Source: an uncultured Muribaculum sp. (lineage in GTDB: Bacteria; Bacteroidota; Bacteroidia; Bacteroidales; Muribaculaceae). Taken from it: a stretch of 12,183 bases of DNA. The position numbers and the translations under genes were made by a program. The stretch's first letter is position 1; the number at the start of each line of letters is the position of its first letter. The stretch is from NCBI RefSeq assembly GCF_910583865.1, contig NZ_CAJTYX010000058.1, positions 1-12,183 of the forward strand, given 5' to 3'. The notes under the pieces are model-generated. The model was not told where the DNA came from and did not search any database. It saw nothing but the letters and a program-made list of their open reading frames with translations. This document shows positions 6,429 to 12,183 of the stretch, piece by piece.

Positions 6429-7454
6429 TTAACGAGCCTTCGATTTCCAGCCGTGGGCGAGGAGATACTGGGCGATCTGCACGGCGTTGAGGGCCGCTCC
6501 CTTCTTTATCTGGTCGCCGACAATCCAGAACGACAGCCCGCGTTCGCAGGTCAGGTCCTTGCGCAGACGACCCACGTAGACGGGATCCTGATCGGCGATG
6601 TCGAGAGGCATAGGATAGCGCTTGTTGGCCGGATCGTCAAGCACGACCACGCCCTCGGCGTTCTCCAATGCGCGACGTACGTCGGTAAGCTCCAGAGGTT
6701 CACGGGTCTCGACCCATACGGCCTCGGAATGGGCGCGCATCACGGGCACTCTCACGCACGTGGCGCTCACTTCGAGCGACGGAGCGTGCATTATCTTCTT
6801 TGTCTCGTGGTACATCTTCATCTCCTCCTTCGTGTAGCCGTTGTCGGTGAACATGTCCACCTGGGGGATGACGTTGTAGGCGAGCTGGTAGGCGAATTTC
6901 TCTACCGTGGGCTCTTCGCCCCGGGTGAGCTGCGCATGTTGCTCAAGCAGTTCGGCCATGGCCGAAGCACCGGCGCCGCTGGCGGCCTGGTAGGTCGACA
7001 CGTGCACGCGGCTGATGGGAGAAAGGTCGTTGATAGGCTTCAACGCCACTACCATCTGGATGGTAGTGCAGTTTGGGTTGGCGATGATGTTGCGCGGAGT
7101 GTCGAAAGCGTCCATGCCGTTCACTTCCGGCACTACCAGAGGCACGTCGGCATCCATGCGGAACGCGCTCGAATTGTCGATCATGAGAGTGCCGTTGGCG
7201 GTTATCACGTCGGCGTATTCGCGCGATGTGCCCGCTCCGGCAGAGGCAAACGCGATGTCGACACCCTTGAAGTCATCGGCATTGCGGGTAAGTTCTTTCA
7301 CTACGATTTCCTTGCCACGATAGGTGTAGACACGTCCTGCGCTTCGGCTTGAGCCGAAAAGCAACAACTCGTCAATCGGAAAATCCTGCTGGTCGAGCGT
7401 GCGGAGGAATTCCTGCCCTACCGCGCCGCTGGCACCTACGATGGCTATTCTCAT
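6429..7454 (-). CDS. asd: Aspartate-semialdehyde dehydrogenase
   Basis: A cytosolic enzyme that reduces L-aspartyl-4-phosphate to L-aspartate-4-semialdehyde with NADPH. This is the shared step to lysine/diaminopimelate, threonine and methionine. The 341 residues fit the family. Motifs seen are the NADP-binding loop GASGAVGQEF (7-16), SAGAG (71-75), IDNSSAFRM with phosphate-binding Arg99, the nucleophile Cys129 in PNCTT, Gln156 in STYQAASGAG, and the general base His242 in RVPVMRAHS. Length and motif spacing suggest the shorter Gram-positive/Bacteroidetes-type branch. The ATG at 7454 gives the canonical MRIAIVGASG start. It has its own promoter about 105 nt upstream and no neighbouring lysine or threonine genes. 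The 100-nt leader shows no lysine riboswitch and no attenuator-like run of Lys or Thr codons. Confidence 0.96.
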   Translation of the reverse strand: MRIAIVGASGAVGQEFLRTLDQQDFPIDELLLFGSSRSAGRVYTYRGKEIVVKELTRNADDFKGVDIAFASAGAGTSREYADVITANGTLMIDNSSAFRMDADVPLVVPEVNGMDAFDTPRNIIANPNCTTIQMVVALKPINDLSPISRVHVSTYQAASGAGASAMAELLEQHAQLTRGEEPTVEKFAYQLAYNVIPQVDMFTDNGYTKEEMKMYHETKKIMHAPSLEVSATCVRVPVMRAHSEAVWVETREPLELTDVRRALENAEGVVVLDDPANKRYPMPLDIADQDPVYVGRLRKDLTCERGLSFWIVGDQIKKGAALNAVQIAQYLLAHGWKSKAR

Positions 7455-7559
7455 CTATGTAGTGGTTAATGTAATGAAAATCTTGATTCAGACTGATGCC
7501 CGCGCCTTTTCAAAGCTTGATGGAACATAATTCCGGGGTCTCCACATCATTCTGCATTG

Positions 7560-7591
7560 CAAAATTAAAAAGAGTATATCGTTTTGCCAAA
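7560..7591 (-). promoter_or_regulatory. asd promoter
   Basis: On the minus strand TTTG (7591-7588) and TAATTTTG (7567-7560) are separated by exactly 20 nt and match the Bacteroidetes consensus without a mismatch. The -7 box is identical to that of tRNA-Asn. The predicted transcript starts near 7553-7556, giving a leader of about 100 nt. Confidence 0.75.
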
Positions 7592-7614
7592 TATTTATGC
7601 ACTAAATTTTGAAT

Positions 7615-7660
7615 AAAATGTGGCCACAAGGCCCTTGTAGGCATGTTGTGACCACATTTT
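7615..7660 (-). terminator. probable terminator of the glmU-like gene
   Basis: AAAATGTGG (7615-7623) pairs with CCACATTTT (7652-7660). After one mismatch the stem continues with CACAA/TTGTG (7625-7629 and 7646-7650). On the minus strand the stem ends in TTTT followed by an AT-rich stretch. It lies 24 nt after the glmU-like stop and just before the asd promoter, where a terminator is expected. Confidence 0.6.
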
Positions 7661-7683
7661 GGTAGAAAATCCCGTAGCTGGTG

Positions 7684-8850
7684 TTACTTGTATGTCTCGG
7701 CTATCTCGCGGATTGCCTCGAATATGTCGATGTCGGTCTGTGTCAGCTCCACGTGGCGGCGTGCCATGGCGCGCCGTGCGATGTCGAAGAATTTCGTCAT
7801 GGCCACGTCGGAGAATCCGGCCGCGCCACCCTCGCTGAACGAGGCCACGAAGTTGCGCGGATAGCCGGAGCCGTGTATGTTACACCCCACGCCCACCACC
7901 GTGGCCGTGTTGAACATCGTGTTGATGCCCGCTTTGGAATGGTCGGCCATGATGAGTCCGCAGAACTGTAGCCCGGTGCGCAGGAACCGGTGGGCCGGAT
8001 AGTTCCACAGCTTTATCTCCGTATAGTCGTTTTTTAGGTTGGAGGCCACGCAGTCGGCACCGAGGTTACACCATTCGCCTATCACGGCGTTGCCCAGGAA
8101 GCCGTCGTGGGCCTTGTTGCTGTAGCCGAGCATCACCACGTTGGAAAGCTCGCCGCCGACCTTGCACCACGGCCCGATCGTGGTGGCGCCATACACTTTC
8201 GTGCCCATGTTGATGTGTGAGTCGTGGCACAGCGCCAGCGGACCGCGTATGAGAGTCCCCTCCATCAGCTCGGCGTTGCGGCCTATGTAGACAGGGCCGT
8301 TCTGCACGTTGAGCACCGCGGCCTCCACCCATGCGCCCTCTTCGAGGAACACCTGCGAGCGGTCGCCGATCACGGTCACCGTGTCGCTCAGCGGCTGCGA
8401 ATCGCGCCCTGTCGTCAGCGCCTCGAAGTCGCTCTTCAGCGCCTCGCCGTTGAGAAGGAATATGTCGGGCAGCGCGTGCAGTGCCATGACATTCTCCTCA
8501 AGCTCCACCGTCTCTTGCGCCTCCTTGCCGTGGCGTGCCACCTCCTCGCCACCGGCCATGACGATACGGCTTCCCCGGGGAAGCGTCTCAAGCAAACGCA
8601 CCAACTCGTCCGACGGGCACACGTGCGATGCTATGTAATAGTCATCGAGCGTGTCTACCTCCTTCATCGGGAACTTCGGGGCGAGATAGGCGGCGCTCAC
8701 CTTGTAGGAATACTCTCCGGGGAATGCGCGTTCCCATTTCTCGCGGATTGTGTCGATGCCGAGGCGTATCTCGGCTACCGGACGCGTGTAGGTAATCGGA
8801 AGCAGGTTGTCGCGCACCTCGGCCACATCCTGCAATATCACGTTTCGCAT
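7684..8850 (-). CDS. GlmU-like bifunctional sugar-phosphate nucleotidyl-/acetyltransferase (Bacteroidetes alternative GlmU)
   Basis: It probably makes UDP-N-acetylglucosamine from glucosamine-1-phosphate (acetylation, then uridylylation) for peptidoglycan and lipopolysaccharide, in the cytosol. The 388 residues are shorter than E. coli GlmU (456). The N-terminal part (1-150) starts VILQDVAEVRDNLLPITYTRPVAEIRLGI. This is the signature of the Bacteroidetes alternative GlmU family and lacks the classical G-x-G-T-(R/S)-M loop. From about residue 157 to 335 there is a left-handed beta-helix of hexapeptide repeats. Within it KAHDGFLGNAVIGEWCNLGAD aligns with the GlmU acetyltransferase site, placing His248 where the catalytic His of GlmU stands. 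The tail (345-388) is helical. Start at 8850; its own promoter lies about 80 nt upstream. Exact substrate remains inferred. Confidence 0.85.
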   Translation of the reverse strand: MRNVILQDVAEVRDNLLPITYTRPVAEIRLGIDTIREKWERAFPGEYSYKVSAAYLAPKFPMKEVDTLDDYYIASHVCPSDELVRLLETLPRGSRIVMAGGEEVARHGKEAQETVELEENVMALHALPDIFLLNGEALKSDFEALTTGRDSQPLSDTVTVIGDRSQVFLEEGAWVEAAVLNVQNGPVYIGRNAELMEGTLIRGPLALCHDSHINMGTKVYGATTIGPWCKVGGELSNVVMLGYSNKAHDGFLGNAVIGEWCNLGADCVASNLKNDYTEIKLWNYPAHRFLRTGLQFCGLIMADHSKAGINTMFNTATVVGVGCNIHGSGYPRNFVASFSEGGAAGFSDVAMTKFFDIARRAMARRHVELTQTDIDIFEAIREIAETYK

Positions 8851-8927
8851 AGTCTTTTTCTGTTTATAGTCTGTTTTGTTTATAATCTCTTCGCGCCATA
8901 GTCTGTTCCATTTTATGAATTACGCCA

Positions 8928-8960
8928 CAAATTTACATATAAACCGTGCGCAATCCCAAA
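8928..8960 (-). promoter_or_regulatory. promoter of the glmU-like gene
   Basis: On the minus strand TTTG (8960-8957) and TAAATTTG (8935-8928) are 21 nt apart and match the consensus fully. The predicted leader is about 70 nt. This promoter overlaps the first in-frame GTG (8946) of the plus-strand membrane protein, which speaks against that start. Confidence 0.72.
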
Positions 8961-9008
8961 TTTTTATTCGGATTGCCGGACCTAAGCATCTTGCGTGCCG
9001 GAAAAATC

Positions 9009-9491
9009 ATGTCGGACAGAACTTGTGGGGCGCGGATTGTGTTGACAATTTATAAACTTATCTGGATTATGATTGCTGTTTCCATACCGGCCATGCCGAT
9101 GACTGCCGTAGCCATTCTGGCGGTAACGGCTATTTTGGTGATAGCCTGCGCTATAAGACGCAGGCATGTGAAGGCGTCGCTGTCGTCGGGGATAACCTAT
9201 GCCATACTCATAGTGGTCGGCGTCGGGGTGCTGTGGTCGGCTGCCGTCAGCTCTGTGGGTCTCGGATGGTCGATAACGGGTCTGGAAGGTTCGGCTGACC
9301 TTGTAGGTACCGGGGCAAGCGTGCAGCGTGCGCTCGGCAACTTGTCGGCGGGCGGCATTCTCTTTTCCTCTCCGGCTTCCGTGTGGTCTGCGATCGCGGC
9401 GTGCACGTTTGCTGTGGCTGCAACCTGGCTGTCGATGACATTCGCCTTGCGCCGCCGTGCTGTGGCGCTGAAGGCTACGCTGAAAAAATAA
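9009..9491 (+). CDS. Hypothetical small integral membrane protein
   Basis: I do not recognise this 160-residue protein. It has four hydrophobic segments, at about 10-28, 30-49, 61-83 and 117-147 (the last long). Clusters RRRHVK (50-55) and RRR (148-150) suggest that these loops face the cytosol. The loop between segments 3 and 4 (about 84-116) is rich in Gly, Ser and Ala. No catalytic motif or cysteine pair is evident. The ATG at 9009 (MSDRTCGARI) is preferred over an upstream GTG at 8946 because that GTG lies inside the divergent promoter of the glmU-like gene. I found no clear promoter of its own and no U-rich terminator after it. Reading-frame length, hydrophobic pattern and GC-leaning third positions support coding, but no homologue is known to me. 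Confidence 0.6.
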   Translation: MSDRTCGARIVLTIYKLIWIMIAVSIPAMPMTAVAILAVTAILVIACAIRRRHVKASLSSGITYAILIVVGVGVLWSAAVSSVGLGWSITGLEGSADLVGTGASVQRALGNLSAGGILFSSPASVWSAIAACTFAVAATWLSMTFALRRRAVALKATLKK

Positions 9492-9527
9492 TTCCTACTA
9501 CTCTACGTACAATAGCGTCGAAACTAC

Positions 9528-9535
9528 TATATTTG
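9528..9535 (+). promoter_or_regulatory. possible -7 box for the GH3 gene
   Basis: TATATTTG matches TAnnTTTG, but no TTTG is found 19-21 nt upstream. If it is used, the GH3 transcript would carry a leader of about 195 nt that contains the 9-bp hairpin at 9585-9608. A regulated promoter needing an activator would fit a glycan-use gene. Confidence 0.35.
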
Positions 9536-9584
9536 CAGTAAGTAACTGACTTGCGCATACAATCGGCCTGTTGCCTCGGTGTAG

Positions 9585-9608
9585 GGATGCACCACCCCCG
9601 GTGCATCC
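9585..9608. repeat. perfect 9-bp palindromic hairpin in the GH3 leader
   Basis: GGATGCACC (9585-9593) and GGTGCATCC (9600-9608) flank an ACCCCC loop. There is no T tract on either side, so a simple intrinsic terminator is unlikely. It may be a REP-like repeat unit, a regulatory RNA structure or a protein-binding palindrome. Confidence 0.6.
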
Positions 9609-9730
9609 GCCATCGGGATATTTGGCCATACGCTGTTCCACTCGCACAATCAGATGCTTAATAGGCTATTTAAGACTTTTGTTTTTAAACGACCTCTAAA
9701 AACTCGAAACGCAAATTATAGTATTTATCG

Positions 9731-11866
9731 ATGAAACGAACGATTATTGCAATTGGAGCATGCGGCCTCGCGCTGCTGATGTCGGCGCAGAGCGCCGGAG
9801 TGTTGCCGTATCAGAATCCGGCACTTACGTTTGAAGAGCGCGCCGACGACCTTCTGTCGCGCCTTACCCTCGAAGAAAAAGCATCGTTGATGATGGACGC
9901 GTCGCCCGCAATTCCGCGCCTCGGCATCCCGCAGTGGCACTGGTGGAGCGAAGCCCTCCATGGCGTGGGACGCAACGGCACAGCCACCGTCTATCCCATC
10001 ACCATGCAGATGGCCTCGACTTTCGATGACGGCCTTGTGGAGCGCATTTTCAGCGCAGTCAGCGATGAGGGTCGCGCCAAGAACACGGAGGCCCGGCGTC
10101 TCGGCAAACCCGAGCGCAACCAGTGCCTGTCGTTCTGGACTCCCAACATCAACATATTCCGCGACCCGCGTTGGGGGCGCGGCCAGGAGACCTACGGCGA
10201 GGACCCCTATCTGACGGCCCGCATGGGGACCGCCGTCGTACGCGGACTGCAGGGTCCCGATTCCACCAAGTATCGTAAGGCCTATGCCTGCGCCAAGCAC
10301 TATGCCGTGCACAGCGGTCCCGAGTGGAACCGCCACACGTTCAACGTCAACGATATCAGTGACCGCGACCTCTGGGAGACCTATCTACCCGCCTTCGAGG
10401 CCCTTGTCAAGGAGGCCGGCGTGCGCGAGGTGATGTGCGCCTACCAGCGCTACAACGACCGCCCCTGCTGCGGCAGCGACGAGCTGCTGCGTCGCATTCT
10501 CCGCGACAAGTGGGGCTACCGCCATCTCGTGGTGAGCGACTGCGGGGCTATCAGCGATTTCCTGCCGGGCAAGCATGGCACGAGCGCCGACCCGCAGGCT
10601 GCTGCCGCCGACGCGGTGCTCACGGGCACTGATCTTGAGTGTGGCGGCGAGTACCGCCACATCCCCGAGGCCGTGAAGCGCGGCGACCTTGACGAGGCCG
10701 ACGTGGATCGCGCTCTGCGCCGCCTGCTCATAGGGCGCATGGAACTTGGCGACTTCGACCCAGATTCCATCGTGCCATGGACTTCTATTCCATCCTCGGT
10801 TATTGCCTCATTTCCTCATAAGATGCTCGCCCTGGAGGCTGCCAGAAAAGGTGCTGTCCTGCTTCAGAACGACGGGCTGCTCCCCCTCGGCAACGGTGTC
10901 AGAGTAGCACTCCTCGGCCCTGCCGCCGATGACTCCGTGGCCATGTGGGGCAACTACAATGGCTTCCCGACGCATACCGTCACGCTTCGCGAGGCGTTTG
11001 CCAACCGTCTTGGCGCCAACCTCTACTACGCGAAGGGGGTTGACTATGTCAAGCCCCTTGAAGGACCGGATGCCGATGTCGACATGGGCCGGGTAATGGA
11101 TGCCGACGTGGTGGTATTCGCCGGCGGCATAACCCCGGCCCTCGAAGGGGAGGAGATGCCGGTCGACCTGCCGGGATTCTATCGCGGCGACCGCCAGACG
11201 ATAGAGCTACCAGCGGTGCAGCGCGATTTTATCCGTAAACTCCACGAAGCCGGCAAGAAGATTGTTATGGTCAACAGCTCCGGCTCGGCGGTGGCGCTCA
11301 CGCCGGAGAGTGAGGCGTGTGGCGCGCTGATCCAGGGATGGTATGGCGGAGAGCTTGGCGGAGAGGCTATCGCGGAGATAATATTCGGCGAGGTGAATCC
11401 TTCGGGCAAGCTGCCGGTGACATTCTACCGCTCCGATGCCGACCTGCCCGACTTCGAGGACTACGGCATGCGCGGACGCACATACCGCTATTTTCAGGGC
11501 GACGCGCTCTATCCTTTCGGGCATGGGCTGAGCTATACCGCATTCTCCATCGGCAAGCCATCCTGGCGTGACGGCAAGGTCACGGTGGAGGTTGCCAACA
11601 CCGGCGACCGCGCCGGCGAGGAGGTAGTGCAGGTCTACCTGCGTCGCGACGGTGACATAGCCGGCCCTGCGAAGTCGCTCCGTGCCTTCAAGCGTGTGTC
11701 GCTCCTCCCCGGCGAAAAGAAGCTCGTGTCGCTCGACATGCCTCGCTCCCGTTTTGAGACGTGGGATCCGGACACCCGTTCGATGCGCGTCATCCCCGGC
11801 ACATACACCGTCATGGCCGGCCCGTCAAGCGCCTCTCTGCGCTCCACCACGGTCAAAATAAAGTAA
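9731..11866 (+). CDS. Secreted glycoside hydrolase family 3 protein, beta-xylosidase type
   Basis: An exo-acting retaining glycosidase that removes terminal beta-linked sugars, most likely xylose (possibly arabinose), from plant glycans. A signal peptide (MKRTIIAIGACGLALLMSAQSA) predicts export to the periplasm; Cys11 is too early in the hydrophobic run for a convincing lipobox. The GH3 N-terminal barrel (about 30-335) carries DPRWGRGQETYGEDPYL (145-161), the Lys189-His190 motif and the nucleophile Asp270 in VVSDCGAI. The C-terminal domain (about 370-600) has LEGEEM (471-476), where the acid/base Glu is expected, and the closing YPFGHGLSYT (594-603). A fibronectin III-like domain follows (about 615-700). 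At 711 residues it lacks the PA14 insertion found in the roughly 860-residue Bacteroides homologues. No SusC/D, sensor or other glycosidase genes lie next to it. Xylosidase versus glucosidase specificity cannot be settled from sequence alone. Confidence 0.92.
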   Translation: MKRTIIAIGACGLALLMSAQSAGVLPYQNPALTFEERADDLLSRLTLEEKASLMMDASPAIPRLGIPQWHWWSEALHGVGRNGTATVYPITMQMASTFDDGLVERIFSAVSDEGRAKNTEARRLGKPERNQCLSFWTPNINIFRDPRWGRGQETYGEDPYLTARMGTAVVRGLQGPDSTKYRKAYACAKHYAVHSGPEWNRHTFNVNDISDRDLWETYLPAFEALVKEAGVREVMCAYQRYNDRPCCGSDELLRRILRDKWGYRHLVVSDCGAISDFLPGKHGTSADPQAAAADAVLTGTDLECGGEYRHIPEAVKRGDLDEADVDRALRRLLIGRMELGDFDPDSIVPWTSIPSSVIASFPHKMLALEAARKGAVLLQNDGLLPLGNGVRVALLGPAADDSVAMWGNYNGFPTHTVTLREAFANRLGANLYYAKGVDYVKPLEGPDADVDMGRVMDADVVVFAGGITPALEGEEMPVDLPGFYRGDRQTIELPAVQRDFIRKLHEAGKKIVMVNSSGSAVALTPESEACGALIQGWYGGELGGEAIAEIIFGEVNPSGKLPVTFYRSDADLPDFEDYGMRGRTYRYFQGDALYPFGHGLSYTAFSIGKPSWRDGKVTVEVANTGDRAGEEVVQVYLRRDGDIAGPAKSLRAFKRVSLLPGEKKLVSLDMPRSRFETWDPDTRSMRVIPGTYTVMAGPSSASLRSTTVKIK

Positions 11867-11908
11867 CTCACCGCAATCCGCAGGGAACAATTTCTCAGTA
11901 GATCAAAG

Positions 11909-11955
11909 GCAAAGGACATCGGAAGGACTCTCGATGTCCTTTGCTTATTGTTGTT
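11909..11955 (+). terminator. terminator of the GH3 gene
   Basis: GCAAAGGACATCG (11909-11921) pairs perfectly over 13 bp with 11932-11944 around a 10-nt loop. It is followed by TTATTGTTGTT, an interrupted T tract. It begins 42 nt after the GH3 stop. Confidence 0.8.
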
Positions 11956-11981
11956 CACTCTGGTGGAAATGATTATTTTTG
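11950..11981 (+). promoter_or_regulatory. promoter of the KilA-N gene
   Basis: GTTG (11950-11953), one mismatch from TTTG, is followed after 20 nt by TATTTTTG (11974-11981), a full match to TAnnTTTG. The start codon is 30 nt further on. The upstream box lies in the T-rich tail of the GH3 terminator, so the two signals are tightly packed. Confidence 0.65.
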
Positions 11982-12011
11982 CACTGAAAACAAAAAACAT
12001 AAGTAAATCCG

Positions 12012-12183
12012 ATGTCCAAGATTGTAGTCAAGGATACCATCATAAGAACAATGTCAAAAAACGGCATTGATTATATCTGTATCACCGATATTGCGAGACA
12101 GAAAAATCCGGCTGAGCCGAAAGATGTTGTAAAGAATTGGATGAGGGTGAAGAATACTCTTGAGTATCTTGGATTATGGGAAA
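12012..12183 (+). CDS. KilA-N domain protein, N-terminal part only
   Basis: The gene runs off the right edge after 57 codons. The visible protein begins MSKIVVKDTIIRTM and continues DYICITDIARQKNPAEPKDVVKNWMR and LEYLGLWE. These are hallmarks of the KilA-N DNA-binding domain (the ITDIAR and W-MR-NT-EFLGLWE patterns). The domain is common in phages, large DNA viruses and as lone genes on Bacteroidetes chromosomes; its cellular role there is poorly known. GC content of this part is about 38% (65 of 172 bases), far below the GC-rich neighbours, which suggests acquisition by transfer. The ATG at 12012 sits at a normal distance from a good promoter. The C-terminal domain, which would tell the subtype, is not in the window. 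Confidence 0.85.
   Translation, partial: MSKIVVKDTIIRTMSKNGIDYICITDIARQKNPAEPKDVVKNWMRVKNTLEYLGLWE

Noticed and set aside
6378..7352. 324-residue plus-strand open frame opposite asd
   Set aside because: It is an antisense shadow of asd with His/Arg/Gly-rich composition, and it would start inside the tandem repeat. Asd motifs are complete on the minus strand.
7490..7553. Possible 19-codon leader peptide in the asd 5' UTR on the minus strand, beginning MWRPRNYV
   Set aside because: It has no run of Lys, Thr or Met codons and no paired terminator/antiterminator hairpins, so attenuation is not supported.
8224..8901. 225-residue plus-strand open frame opposite the glmU-like gene
   Set aside because: Antisense shadow; the beta-helix protein on the minus strand is clearly real and has a matching promoter.
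9041..9060. TTGACA followed by TATAAA, resembling an E. coli sigma-70 promoter
   Set aside because: It lies inside the membrane protein gene, the spacing is far too short and this promoter type is not used in Bacteroidetes.
9731..9796. Lipobox reading of IGAC at Cys11 of the GH3 protein
   Set aside because: The hydrophobic stretch before Cys11 is too short and continues well past it, so a standard signal peptide is more likely.
2319..11875. Recurrence of the motif TAAGTAAC or AAGTAACT (2321, 2504 reversed, 6361 reversed, 9538, 11863) matching the tip of the palindromic element
   Set aside because: Outside the element the match does not extend beyond about 8-10 bases, and one copy overlaps the GH3 stop codon. 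Chance cannot be excluded without a genome-wide count.

Overview
The window looks like an ordinary chromosomal stretch of a member of the Bacteroidota, most likely order Bacteroidales. The signs are promoters of the Bacteroidetes type (TTTG, about 20 nt, then TAnnTTTG) in front of several genes, the near absence of Shine-Dalgarno sequences, the DUF3822-rsmD gene pair, a Bacteroidetes-type alternative GlmU, and a PEP carboxykinase with the order's C-terminal sequence. Coding DNA is GC-rich with AT-rich spacers. A gut Muribaculaceae-like host would fit, but that level is only inference.

Layout. At the left edge is a truncated tRNA-Asn(GTT) on the minus strand with its promoter, followed by a roughly 500-nt spacer. 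Then comes pckA on the plus strand, ending in a strong terminator. A 188-bp imperfect palindrome (2319-2506) with 24-nt terminal inverted repeats follows; it resembles a small non-coding repeat or MITE. Next is a plus-strand run of three genes that looks like an operon: a large Ig-like lipoprotein, a DUF3822 protein and rsmD, the last two overlapping by 10 nt. A perfect 14-bp hairpin separates this run from two convergent minus-strand genes, asd and the alternative glmU, each with its own promoter. On the plus strand a small four-helix membrane protein of unknown function follows, then a leader with a perfect 9-bp hairpin, then a secreted GH3 glycosidase of the beta-xylosidase type with its terminator. 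The right edge cuts into a KilA-N domain gene that is markedly AT-richer than the rest.

Function. Most of the content is housekeeping. PckA links PEP and oxaloacetate; in gut Bacteroidales it is thought to run mainly in the carboxylating direction toward succinate. Asd takes aspartate-derived carbon to lysine, threonine, methionine and diaminopimelate. The GlmU-like enzyme makes UDP-GlcNAc for peptidoglycan and LPS, and RsmD methylates 16S rRNA. The GH3 enzyme is the only obvious plant-glycan gene, and it has no SusC/D partner in view. No complete novel system (CRISPR, toxin-antitoxin, secretion or phage defence) is visible. The parts most worth a second look are the palindromic element, the KilA-N gene at the edge, the repeat-bearing tail of RsmD and the tandem duplication at the asd stop codon.
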